Assembly (NCBI GenBank): GCA_008501635.1
Contig: QQUJ01000016.1
Span: forward strand, 79,764-143,763
Length of the DNA stretch: 64,000 nucleotides
Direction of reading: 5' to 3'
From: Pseudomonadota bacterium
GTDB lineage: Bacteria; Pseudomonadota; Gammaproteobacteria; QQUJ01
Shown here: positions 54,391 to 62,406 of the stretch, in pieces
How the letters are laid out: every line of letters starts with the position of its first letter
Position numbering within the stretch: the stretch's first letter is position 1
Notes under the pieces: model-generated
Told to the model about the DNA's origin: nothing
Database searches by the model: none
What the model saw: only the letters and a program-made list of their open reading frames with translations
Position numbers and translations under genes: made by a program

Positions 54391-55920
54391 TCAGTCAGAA
54401 AACAAGCTGCTCTCGCCCCAGACCTTGCGCCGCAACAACGGCGATACCCGGTAGCGTTCCTCTCCATAAATCTTTGCCAGATTATCGAGCACGCCAACCA
54501 CACGGGCCAAACCTATCTGCTCAGCCCAGGCAAGGGGCCCCTTGGGGTAATTCACCCCTTTTTCCATCGCGATGTCGACGGCCGCCGCATCGCACACCTG
54601 CTGGTGCACAGCATCGATCCCGACATTGGCGAGCATGCATACGGTGCGCAGCACCAACATACCCGGATAGTCGTCGATCACGCTCACCTGTTTGCCGAGG
54701 GCTTGGAAGAACCCTACGGCATCGGCCAGCGCGGCCGCGTCGCAACCATCCGCGGGCGCCAGCGCAATGCACCCGGCAGTACGGAAATCCAGCGCAAGAT
54801 CAAAGTGCACCAGATTCTCCAAACCCTGTGCGGCGCGTTGGGTGGCGCTGCGACCGTCGGACAACGCCAGGGTCGCCGCACCCACACTGATCCACCCGTC
54901 ACCGGGAAACTGCGCTGTTCGACGCTCAATGGTGAGACCCGCATCCCCGGCCAGCGCGAGCAACGCATCCGCCGCGCCGAGATCACCGTACACCTTGACC
55001 GCGGCGGGAATATTTCCCGTTTCGGCGGTTGCGGGTAGCGGATTTGCAGCTCCCTCACGATAGTCGAAAAATCCCTGGCTGCTCTTACGCCCCAGACGCT
55101 GGGCCGCAACCATTTCGCGCTGGATCAACGATGGTTCAAAACGGCGATCCTGGTTGAAGGCGTCGTAGACGGTCTGGGTTACAGCGGCGTTGACATCGTT
55201 GCCAATCAAATCCATCAACTCAAAGGGGCCCATTCGAAAACCACCGCATCCCTTCATCACGGCATCGATGGTCGGCACATCGGTCGCTCCTTCCCCCAGG
55301 GCGCGCAGTGCCTCGGCATAGAAGGGCCGGGCAACCCGGTTGACGATGAACCCTGGCGTGGATCTGGCGCGCACCGCCTCTTTACCCCATGCCGTTGCCG
55401 TCGCCATGATCGTGTCGGTGACGTCCGCACCGCTCGCCAGGCCGCTGATCACCTCGACCAATGCCATGCGCGGTGCGGGATTGAAGAAATGCATGCCAAT
55501 CAACCGAGCCGGGCGGTTCAGGGCCGCACCGATCGCAGTGACGGAGATCGACGAGGTGTTGGTGGCAAAGATGGCGTCTTCAGCGACCAGGGACTCCAAG
55601 GCGCAAAACAACTGACGCTTGGCATCCAGATCCTCAACAATGGCCTCGATGATAAGCGCGCAGGAGGCGAGATCTTCCAGACGCTCGACCGACTCCAGCC
55701 GCGCAAGCAGTGAATCGCGTTGTTCTTTGGTTGTACGGCCCTTCTCGACATCGCGGGACAGCCGCTTACCCATTCCCGCAATGGCATCCGACGCCGCACC
55801 GCCGCGGCTATCGAAGAGGCGAACCGGATGTCCCGCCGCTGCCGCGACCTCGGCGATTCCGGCACCCATCGTACCAGCACCGATGACTCCGACAGTGGCT
55901 GAACTCGACAATGGTTGCAT
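54391..55920 (-). CDS. paaH: 3-Hydroxyacyl-CoA dehydrogenase (PaaH/PaaC type)
   Basis: 509 residues, longer than FadB-independent HADs and matching PaaH (3-hydroxyadipyl-CoA dehydrogenase). The NAD fold GVIGAGTMGAGIAEVAAAAG (residues 10-29) is followed by ATNTSSISVTAIGAALNRP, GMHFFNPAPRMALVEVISG, and the catalytic HxxN-type segment ... RMGPFELMDLIGNDVN near 230. A second 3HCDH C-terminal domain (FPGMLVLRTVCMLANVGIDAV) completes the tandem. It oxidises (3S)-3-hydroxyadipyl-CoA to 3-oxoadipyl-CoA. The start codon lies 2 bp beyond the paaG stop. Confidence 0.94.
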   Translation of the reverse strand: MQPLSSSATVGVIGAGTMGAGIAEVAAAAGHPVRLFDSRGGAASDAIAGMGKRLSRDVEKGRTTKEQRDSLLARLESVERLEDLASCALIIEAIVEDLDAKRQLFCALESLVAEDAIFATNTSSISVTAIGAALNRPARLIGMHFFNPAPRMALVEVISGLASGADVTDTIMATATAWGKEAVRARSTPGFIVNRVARPFYAEALRALGEGATDVPTIDAVMKGCGGFRMGPFELMDLIGNDVNAAVTQTVYDAFNQDRRFEPSLIQREMVAAQRLGRKSSQGFFDYREGAANPLPATAETGNIPAAVKVYGDLGAADALLALAGDAGLTIERRTAQFPGDGWISVGAATLALSDGRSATQRAAQGLENLVHFDLALDFRTAGCIALAPADGCDAAALADAVGFFQALGKQVSVIDDYPGMLVLRTVCMLANVGIDAVHQQVCDAAAVDIAMEKGVNYPKGPLAWAEQIGLARVVGVLDNLAKIYGEERYRVSPLLRRKVWGESSLFSD

Positions 55921-55922
55921 GC

Positions 55923-56714
55923 TTATTTGCCCTCGAAGTTCGGGTTGCGTTTTTCCATGAACGCCGCAACGCCTTCACGATAATCCTGGCTTTTCCCCAG
56001 GCGCTGCTGCAGGTCACGCTCCAGATCGAGCTGCGCATCCAAACTGTTGCTTCCCGACGCCTGCAACGCGGTTTTGATCGCCGCCAGCGCCAGCGGGGCC
56101 CGTTGCATCAGGGTCTCGATGGTGCGCTCGCATTCGTCCTGCAGTTCCTCATCTGCGACGCAGCGCCATATGAGACCCCACGCAGCAGCCGTTTCGGCGC
56201 TGATGGGATCGGCCAGCAACGCCAGGCCCGCAGCCCGGGCGTGACCTACGCGGTGCGGCAGCCACCAGCTACCGCCAGAATCGGGCATCAGACCCACGCG
56301 GCTGAACGACTGGATAAAGCGCGCCGAGCGGGCAGCGATCACCACATCGCAGGCCAACGCCAGATTGGCCCCCGCCCCCGCCGCCACCCCATTAATGCCG
56401 CAGATCACCGGCTGCGGTAGAGCGCGAATGAGCCGCACCAGCCGGTTGAAGCCTTGGTCGAGTGCCTCGCCCAGATCGGGGGCCGGTGTATCCTCCGCCC
56501 GATAGCGCTCGTTGAGGTCCTGGCCGGTACAGAACGCCTTGCCCGAGGCCGTGAGAAGTACCACGCGCAGGTCTTTTCGCTGTGCCAGATCCTCGAAACA
56601 GGCGATCAGCTCGTCGCGCATCACACGCGAAACACTATTGAGGTGATCAGGTCGATGAAGCGCGATCCGCACCCAACCACGAGAGGCTTCCACCCGCAGA
56701 GTTTGCCAGACCAT
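55923..56714 (-). CDS. paaG: Enoyl-CoA hydratase/isomerase (PaaG type)
   Basis: 263 residues of the crotonase family. PaaG isomerises ring-1,2-epoxyphenylacetyl-CoA to the oxepin and acts further as an isomerase/hydratase; the same family also handles 2,3-dehydroadipyl-CoA. Similarity to PaaG is marked: LNSVSRVMRDEL, GKAFCTGQDLNERY, APDLGEALDQGFNRLVRLI, ICGINGVAAGAGANLALACDVVIAARSARFIQSFSRVGLMPDSGG, and the C-terminal DLERDLQQRLGKSQDYREGVAAF. Whether it serves phenylacetate or benzoate cannot be decided. First gene of the operon. Confidence 0.93.
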   Translation of the reverse strand: MVWQTLRVEASRGWVRIALHRPDHLNSVSRVMRDELIACFEDLAQRKDLRVVLLTASGKAFCTGQDLNERYRAEDTPAPDLGEALDQGFNRLVRLIRALPQPVICGINGVAAGAGANLALACDVVIAARSARFIQSFSRVGLMPDSGGSWWLPHRVGHARAAGLALLADPISAETAAAWGLIWRCVADEELQDECERTIETLMQRAPLALAAIKTALQASGSNSLDAQLDLERDLQQRLGKSQDYREGVAAFMEKRNPNFEGK

Positions 56715-56787
56715 TGTCAGTAAGTATCGGTAATCATGAGTTTTTTTACTTCAGCAGGAAAACCAGAACCCTGCCCACGCTTTATTA

Positions 56788-56806
56788 CTTTTACGTTAAC
56801 GTCAAC
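56788..56806. promoter_or_regulatory. Operator-like palindrome near paaG
   Basis: TTTACGTTAACGTCAAC on the plus strand with a perfect core ACGTTAACGT (56793-56802). Read toward paaG it gives TTGACG at the -35 place. The core matches the sites at 27657-27674 (ACGT-TT-ACGT) and, less perfectly, 57069-57084. Probably binds the same regulator; a clear -10 for paaG was not found. Confidence 0.55.
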
Positions 56807-56854
56807 TATAGACGGCTTGCTCGTATTAGGAAAGCGCGGCAACCGGTTTTGTTA

Positions 56855-56973
56855 CCTCGCAATCCCATGGTCGACTAAAGTTTAGCTGGCCTGATGGCAA
56901 TTCCCTCTATCGCCCCGTTTCCTCTGCCTCGCAATCTCATGGATGGTCAGCAAAGTCTAGCCGGCCTGTCGGC
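56855..56973. repeat. Imperfect tandem repeat, about 45 bp units
   Basis: Two copies of about 45-47 bp (56855-56898 and 56927-56973) with about 80 percent identity by eye, allowing gaps. They share CCTCGCAAT, CATGG, AAAGT.TAGC.GGCCTG. They lie in the divergent control region between paaG and the benzoate-CoA ligase gene and may be duplicated binding or leader elements. Confidence 0.5.
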
Positions 56974-57068
56974 CCGAAGTCCTACCATCGGAGTTGACGT
57001 GCGTCGGCGTAGCTGCGGGCAACATCGCCCTGCTTGCAGGAGATCGTAACGCGCGGTATTGATAGCGT

Positions 57069-57097
57069 TTGACGCTAACGTAAGCGGCAAATATAGT
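57069..57097 (+). promoter_or_regulatory. Sigma-70 promoter of benzoate-CoA ligase with operator
   Basis: TTGACG (57069-57074), 17 bp, TATAGT (57092-57097); identical boxes and spacing to the promoter at 27658-27686. The -35 region reads TTGACGCTAACGTAA (57069-57083), an imperfect version of the ACGT-TW-ACGT palindrome seen at 56793 and 27657. The ATG of the ligase is 106 bp downstream of the -10 box, leaving a leader of about 100 nt. Confidence 0.7.
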
Positions 57098-57202
57098 TTG
57101 TGGGCACCGTTTCAAAGCCTTCTTCAGCGCCAGTGAGAAATACCGACGATACTAAGAAGAGCAGGTTCGCAGGATTACGCAGTCCGCATTGAGGGGAACG
57201 CC

Positions 57203-58783
57203 ATGCAAGACCATACGGTAGTCGTCGACTACTCGGGTGATGATCCCAAGATCACTTACTCCCGGAATTTCAACGCAGCCTATCTGTTCATTGATCGCCA
57301 TTTGCAGGAGGGGCGCGGCGCCAAGGTGGCGATCCGTACCGCCGATGGCGAAGCGGTCACCTATGAGGAGCTGGCGGAGAGGACCAATCGCTGTGGCAAT
57401 GCCCTGCTCGGCCTGGGCATCATCCCGGGGCAGCGGGTGTTGATGATGGTCAAGGATTGCCCTGAATTCTTCTACCTTTTCTGGGGCGCAATCAAAGCAG
57501 GCATCATTCCGGTACCCATCAACACACTGCTGCGCGCCAAGGATTACCAATACATGATCGAAGACTCTGCCTGCTCGGCAGTCATTTATTCCCCCGAATT
57601 CGCCGCTGAGGTAGAACCTGCGCTCGCTGCCGCCCGTACCAAACCGGCACATAGCCTGCGTGTCACCGGCGAAGCGAAGAGTCTCACTTCACTTCTCGAC
57701 GCTGCGAAAGCACAACTCGACTTCCATCCCGCCAAGTCGGATAGCGAGTGCTTCTGGCTTTACTCCTCCGGTTCTACCGGCAAACCCAAGGGCGCCGTGC
57801 ATCGTCAACGCGATATGGTGGTAACCGGTATCTGCTACGCCGAGCAAACCCTGGGGATGCGGGAGGACGATATCTGTTTCTCGGCCGCGAAACTCTTTTT
57901 CGCCTATGGTCTGGGCAACGCCCTGTCCATGCCATTGTGGACCGGCGCGACCGCGGTGCTTTTCGGCGGCCGTCCAACACCGGATACCACATTCGATGTC
58001 ATCGAAAAATTCCGCCCTACGCTCTATTTCGGTGTTCCCACGCTTTACGCAGCGCAGGTCCAGGCTTTGGAGACCGGACCACGCGATCTTGCCTCGATTC
58101 GTCTCTGTGTCTCGGCGGGCGAAGCACTGCCTCCTCATCTCTTCGAGCGCTGGGAAGAGCTGACGGGCACCGTCATTCTCGACGGAATCGGTTCCACAGA
58201 GGCGCTCCATATCTTCATTTCCAATCGTGACGGGGATGTGCAGGCGGGCAGCAGTGGACAACTGGTAACCGGGTATCAGGCCAAGATCATCGATGAAGCA
58301 GGCGCGGAGGTTCCTCCAGGGGAAAGCGGCAAACTCTTCATCAAAGGGGAGTCGACCGCCGCCTATTACTGGAACAACCCAGAGAAAACAGCTGACACCA
58401 TGGTCGACGGGTGGTTGAACACCGGCGATTCTTATCGCATGGATGAAAAAGGTTATTTCTACTACGAGGGCCGCACCGACGACATGATGAAGGTAGGCGG
58501 CATCTGGTGTTCACCGTTTGAGATCGAGGCGGCGCTTGCCGATCACCCCGCGGTGCTCGAAGCGGCAGTGGTTGCCCGCGAGGATAACGACGGGCTGGTA
58601 AAACCCGAGGCCTACCTGGTGCTGAAGAACCCGGCAGATGCCGGCACTGCGACAGCGGATGCGCTGAAAGCGCACTGCAAAGCTCGCCTGGCCAAGTACA
58701 AATACCCGCGGTGGTTCAACTTTGTCGAAGAACTACCCAAAACCGCAACCGGGAAAATTCAACGTTTCAAGTTGAGACAGTGA
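57203..58783 (+). CDS. bclA: Benzoate-CoA ligase family protein
   Basis: 526 residues. Acid:CoA ligase of the ANL superfamily, benzoate-CoA ligase type: forms an acyl-adenylate from ATP, then the CoA thioester of an aromatic acid. The P-loop-like YSSGSTGKPKGAVHRQRD (A3 motif) is near residue 188; then comes the substrate region FSAAKLFFAYGLGN; GIGSTEALHIF (A5), GWLNTGDSYRMDE (A7), and the catalytic Lys in KTATGKIQRFKLRQ (A10). GAGGGG precedes the ATG. It heads the transporter genes, so uptake and activation of benzoate or a similar acid is likely. Confidence 0.93.
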   Translation: MQDHTVVVDYSGDDPKITYSRNFNAAYLFIDRHLQEGRGAKVAIRTADGEAVTYEELAERTNRCGNALLGLGIIPGQRVLMMVKDCPEFFYLFWGAIKAGIIPVPINTLLRAKDYQYMIEDSACSAVIYSPEFAAEVEPALAAARTKPAHSLRVTGEAKSLTSLLDAAKAQLDFHPAKSDSECFWLYSSGSTGKPKGAVHRQRDMVVTGICYAEQTLGMREDDICFSAAKLFFAYGLGNALSMPLWTGATAVLFGGRPTPDTTFDVIEKFRPTLYFGVPTLYAAQVQALETGPRDLASIRLCVSAGEALPPHLFERWEELTGTVILDGIGSTEALHIFISNRDGDVQAGSSGQLVTGYQAKIIDEAGAEVPPGESGKLFIKGESTAAYYWNNPEKTADTMVDGWLNTGDSYRMDEKGYFYYEGRTDDMMKVGGIWCSPFEIEAALADHPAVLEAAVVAREDNDGLVKPEAYLVLKNPADAGTATADALKAHCKARLAKYKYPRWFNFVEELPKTATGKIQRFKLRQ

Positions 58784-59132
58784 CACGACTATCTTCACCG
58801 GCGCCAGCGTTCCCCGAACAATGAGAAGAATCTGAACTGGGAGCACAAGAGTACTACTATTGAACAGTAGATGGCATGCGCAGACAGTCTCAGCAATACT
58901 TTACATACCCGCGCAGGGAAACCTGCAGTCGACAGCGCGGGTCTCGGCACCCCAAGGAGATAGTGAGCTGCTTGCAGCGCGGGGCGGTTACCCTCTGCTG
59001 ATGTAATACCGTGTTTCCTAAGGTGAAGGGGTTTCGGGAACGTGGCAGACTGATGGGAACAACACCCAATAGCGATAGCAATAACAATACCGTTCCTGAG
59101 GGAATGGCCTTAAAGTGAGAGGAGAAAGAGGT
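58784..59132. other. Intergenic region before ABC substrate-binding gene
   Basis: About 350 bp between the ligase stop and the binding-protein start. No ORF, tRNA or strong hairpin was recognised. It probably contains a promoter for the transporter operon, but no clear boxes could be assigned; AGGAG and AGAGG Shine-Dalgarno sequences are at about 59119-59130. Confidence 0.5.
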
Positions 59133-60350
59133 ATGAGCAATTCTGGTTCCAATAGTTTTACACGCCGTCGTTTCCTGCAGGGTACTGCAGCGGCCGCTGG
59201 CGTGACGGCAGTATCCAGCTTCGTTCCCACCCGTTTTGCCATCGGCGCCAAAGCACCGGTGCGCGTGGGTATCCTGCTCCCTTATTCGGGCACCTACGCG
59301 ATGCTGGGTAACTCGATCACCGACGCGATGAAGCTTCGTCTGGCGGAGGCCGATCACAAACTGGGCGGCCGTCCGATCCACTTCGTGCAGATCGACAGCG
59401 AGATGTCGGTACCGAAGGCGCAGCAGAACACCCAGAAGCTGGTTGACAAAGAGAAGGTCGACTTCGTGGTCGGTCCGGTGCACTCGGGCATTGCCGCGGT
59501 GATGGCGAAGATGGTTGGATCACGCGAGGGGCCGATCATGATCGTGCCCAACGCCGGCTCCAACGCCGTCACCGGTCCGCTCTGTGCGCCCAACATCTTC
59601 CGCACCTCATTCTCCAACTGGCAACCGGCCTACCCCGGTGGCACCGTGATGGCCAAAGATGGTCACAAGACCGCGGTCACCATCGCCTGGAAGTACGCGG
59701 CGGGTCGCCAGATGATGGACGCCGGTACCGAAGCCTTCGAGAAGGCGGGCGGCAAAGTGATCAAGGATATCGAGGTACCGTTTCCTGACGTCGAGTTCCA
59801 GGCGTTTCTCTCCGAGATCGCGGCGCTCAAGCCCGATGCGGTATTCGCCTTCTTCTCCGGCGGTGGCGCGACAAAGTTTCTCAAGGACTACGCGGCCGCG
59901 GGTCTCAACAATTCCATTCCGCTCTATGGCCCCGGCTTTCTCACCGAAGGTGTCGAAGCGGCAGCCGGTGAAGCGGCCGAAGGCGTCAAGACCACGCTGC
60001 ACTACTCGGCGGATATCAGCAATGCCGCCAACCGCACCTTCCGTGATGCGTTCGAGAAAGCGACGGGACGCAGCGCTAACGTTTTTGCAGTACAGGGCTA
60101 CGACGCGGGTGAACTTCTGATCAAGGCGATGGGGGCGGTCAATGGCGACACTGGTGCCACCGGCGCGATTATCCAGGCGATGGAAAGTGCCGAGTTCCCC
60201 GATAGCCCACGCGGTTACTGGAAGATGTCCAAGGCGCACAACCCGATTCAGGATATCTACCTGCGCGAAGTGCGCGGCAGCGCCCAGAAACTGATGGGCG
60301 TCGCAGCGAAGGCGCTCGAAGATCCGGCGACGGGATGTAAGATGTCTTAA
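59133..60350 (+). CDS. ABC transporter periplasmic binding protein (Liv/HAAT type)
   Basis: 405 residues from ATG 59133 (an in-frame GTG at 59115 is unlikely). Twin-arginine signal with RRRFLQGTAAAAGV, so the protein is exported folded to the periplasm. Mature region has the leucine/amide-binding fold: VRVGILLPYSGTYAMLGNSITDAMKL, FVVGPVHSGIAAVMAKM, IVPNAGSNAVTGPLCAPNIFRTSFSNWQ. This subtype accompanies aromatic-acid degradation genes such as benzoate clusters. It is first in an ABC importer set and is followed by a clear terminator, which can raise its level above the membrane parts. Confidence 0.93.
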   Translation: MSNSGSNSFTRRRFLQGTAAAAGVTAVSSFVPTRFAIGAKAPVRVGILLPYSGTYAMLGNSITDAMKLRLAEADHKLGGRPIHFVQIDSEMSVPKAQQNTQKLVDKEKVDFVVGPVHSGIAAVMAKMVGSREGPIMIVPNAGSNAVTGPLCAPNIFRTSFSNWQPAYPGGTVMAKDGHKTAVTIAWKYAAGRQMMDAGTEAFEKAGGKVIKDIEVPFPDVEFQAFLSEIAALKPDAVFAFFSGGGATKFLKDYAAAGLNNSIPLYGPGFLTEGVEAAAGEAAEGVKTTLHYSADISNAANRTFRDAFEKATGRSANVFAVQGYDAGELLIKAMGAVNGDTGATGAIIQAMESAEFPDSPRGYWKMSKAHNPIQDIYLREVRGSAQKLMGVAAKALEDPATGCKMS

Positions 60351-60358
60351 ACCGAGTC

Positions 60359-60392
60359 GCGCCCCAGCCACGGTGCTGGGGCGCTTCTTTTT
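60359..60392 (+). terminator. Intrinsic terminator after binding-protein gene
   Basis: Perfect 10-bp stem GCGCCCCAGC / GCTGGGGCGC with a 6-nt loop (60359-60384) followed by TTCTTTTT. It sits 9 bp after the stop codon of the ABC binding protein and before livH, so it should attenuate transcription into the permease genes. Confidence 0.8.
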
Positions 60393-60547
60393 ACTACGTG
60401 ATTGTACTTAGCAAAGTCCGATTCGCGAGGGACGCGGTGGGTGTGGGGAAACAGACGCAGTTTGACGCCCCGCCCTCGTGCTCACCTACAGTGCCCCGGG
60501 GGGCATGATGTTTCACCCGTGACAGGCCAACAACAAAACAATTACGA

Positions 60548-61414
60548 ATGGATATTTCAGTTTTCCTGGTTCAGCTCCTCAACAGTATCCAGTACGGCTT
60601 TTTGCTGTTTCTGGTGGCGAGCGGTCTGACGCTGATCTTCGGCATCATGGGCATCATCAATCTCGCCCACGGTGCGTTCTACATGTTGGGAGCTTACCTG
60701 GTTTTTTGGCTGACCGGCATCACCTCAAACTTCTTCGTCGCTATTGTCCTCGGGCTGCCCATCATGCTGTTGCTCGGTTATATCGTCGAGCGCACGGCGA
60801 TTTCATTTCTCTATAAGCGTGACCACCTCTACCAGGTACTGCTCACCTATGGATTGATCCTCATTTTCAACGAGATGCAGAAGCTCCTCTGGGGCACCAA
60901 TTTCTACAGTGTGCCTGTTCCGGAGATCCTCAAAGGTTCGATTCCACTCACCGAAAACCAGGTCTACCCTCATTACCGACTTTTTATCTCCATGGTCTGC
61001 CTGGCGCTGGCGGGAGTTCTGTATGCCGTCATCGGAAAAACCCGACTCGGCATGATGATCCGCGCCGGTGCGGTGAACCGCGAGATGGTGCAGGCATTGG
61101 GGATCAACGTCGGGCGACTGTTTGCCATCGTCTTCAGCCTTGGGGTGGTGCTAGCCGCGTTTGCGGGAATGATCGCGGCGCCGGTGAGCTCGGTCTACCC
61201 CGGCATGGGCGATCAGATACTCATCCTCTCGTTTGTAGTGGTAGTGATCGGCGGTATCGGCTCCATCAAGGGCGCGTTCATCGGCGCCATGATCATCGGC
61301 CTGGCCGACACCTTCGGCAAGGTGCTGCTGCCCGATATCGCCTCGGTGGCGGTCTACGCCACCATGGCGGTGATCCTGATCTGGCGCCCGCAAGGGCTGT
61401 TCGGGAAGGCCTGA
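60548..61414 (+). CDS. livH: Branched-chain/aromatic acid ABC permease LivH-type
   Basis: 288 residues with about eight membrane helices. Inner-membrane permease of the HAAT family: FLLFLVASGLTLIFGIMGIINLAHGAFYMLGAYL at the N-terminus is the LivH signature, and the EAA-like loop IGGIGSIKGAFIGAMIIGLADTFGK (about 235-260) contacts the ATPases. Starts 163 bp after the terminator and is followed at 2 bp by livM, so H-M-G-F form one transcript. Confidence 0.94.
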   Translation: MDISVFLVQLLNSIQYGFLLFLVASGLTLIFGIMGIINLAHGAFYMLGAYLVFWLTGITSNFFVAIVLGLPIMLLLGYIVERTAISFLYKRDHLYQVLLTYGLILIFNEMQKLLWGTNFYSVPVPEILKGSIPLTENQVYPHYRLFISMVCLALAGVLYAVIGKTRLGMMIRAGAVNREMVQALGINVGRLFAIVFSLGVVLAAFAGMIAAPVSSVYPGMGDQILILSFVVVVIGGIGSIKGAFIGAMIIGLADTFGKVLLPDIASVAVYATMAVILIWRPQGLFGKA

Positions 61415-61416
61415 GC

Positions 61417-62406
61417 ATGGATACCCCGCGTTCGGTCACTTTCATTCTCACCCTCGCCGTGGTGGCGCTGGCCATCTTTCCCTGGGTCGGGGAGAGCTTC
61501 TACGTCAGCCTGGTGATGCGCATGATGATCCTCGGCATCTTCGCCATGAGCCTCGATCTGCTGATCGGCTACACCGGGCTGGTGAGCTTTGGCCATGCCG
61601 CCTTCTTCGGACTCTCGGGCTATCTGCTCGCCATCGTCACTCCCGACAGCGGGCCGGTGAGCATCTGGTACGCGCTGCCGGTGTGTCTGGCCGGAGCGGC
61701 GCTCGCCGCGCTGGTGATCGGCTGGTTCTCGGTGCGCACCACGGGGATCTACTTCATCATGATCACGCTCGCCTTCGCCCAGATGCTCTACTACTACTTC
61801 AACGAGAACACCGATCTCGGCGGGTCGGACGGGATCTTCATCTTCTACAAGCCGACGGTGATGCTGGGCAGCTGGACGCTATTGGATCTCGACAATCATT
61901 ACACCCTCTACTACTTCATCTTCGCCGGGCTGGTGGGTTCGTATTTTCTGCTGCGCATGCTGCTGCGCTCGCCGTTCGGGCAGGTGATCCGCGGCATTCG
62001 CGCCAACGAGGCGCGCACCCGCGCGCTCGGCTTTGCCACCTTCCGCTACAAGCTGGTGAGCTTTGTCATCGCCGGCACGCTGGCCGGGTTTGCCGGCTTT
62101 CTCGAGGGGCTGCACACCGGGATCATGAGTCCGGCGCATCTCGGCTGGCACGAGTCGGGCACGGCGATGATGATGGTGATCCTCGGCGGCATCGGCACGC
62201 TCTACGGGCCGGTGGTCGGCGCCTTCGCCATGGTCTATCTGCAGGACTGGTTTCAGGAGCTCACCGAGCACTGGCTGCTGCTGATGGGCGGATTCGTGAT
62301 CGCGGTAGTGCTGTTTCTGCCCAACGGCATCGCCGGGCTGATTCCGCAGCTCACCGGCCGCCTGCGCAAGAAGTCGCCCGCAGCGCAGGAGAATGGCGAT
62401 GAGTGA
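61417..62406 (+). CDS. livM: ABC permease LivM-type
   Basis: 329 residues with about ten membrane helices. Partner of the LivH-type permease; AMSLDLLIGYTGLVSFGHAAFFGLSGYLLAI near residues 42-72 is the LivM signature, and GGIGTLYGPVVGAFAMV is the cytoplasmic EAA loop near 250. The start is 2 bp after the livH stop. The gene overlaps the start of livG by 8 bp. Confidence 0.94.
   Translation: MDTPRSVTFILTLAVVALAIFPWVGESFYVSLVMRMMILGIFAMSLDLLIGYTGLVSFGHAAFFGLSGYLLAIVTPDSGPVSIWYALPVCLAGAALAALVIGWFSVRTTGIYFIMITLAFAQMLYYYFNENTDLGGSDGIFIFYKPTVMLGSWTLLDLDNHYTLYYFIFAGLVGSYFLLRMLLRSPFGQVIRGIRANEARTRALGFATFRYKLVSFVIAGTLAGFAGFLEGLHTGIMSPAHLGWHESGTAMMMVILGGIGTLYGPVVGAFAMVYLQDWFQELTEHWLLLMGGFVIAVVLFLPNGIAGLIPQLTGRLRKKSPAAQENGDE

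Larger units (their letters stand above)
56715..57202. other. Divergent paaG / benzoate-CoA ligase control region
   Basis: 488 bp with no ORF of note. Contains two operator-like elements (listed separately), a CTAAA-G-TTTAG palindrome (56875-56885), and a direct repeat: 56855-56898 and 56927-56973 share CCTCGCAATC(C/T)CATGG followed by (A/C)AAGT(T/C)TAGC(T/C)GGCCTG(A/T)(T/C)GGC with small gaps. The spacing of the two copies is about 72 bp. Confidence 0.7.
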
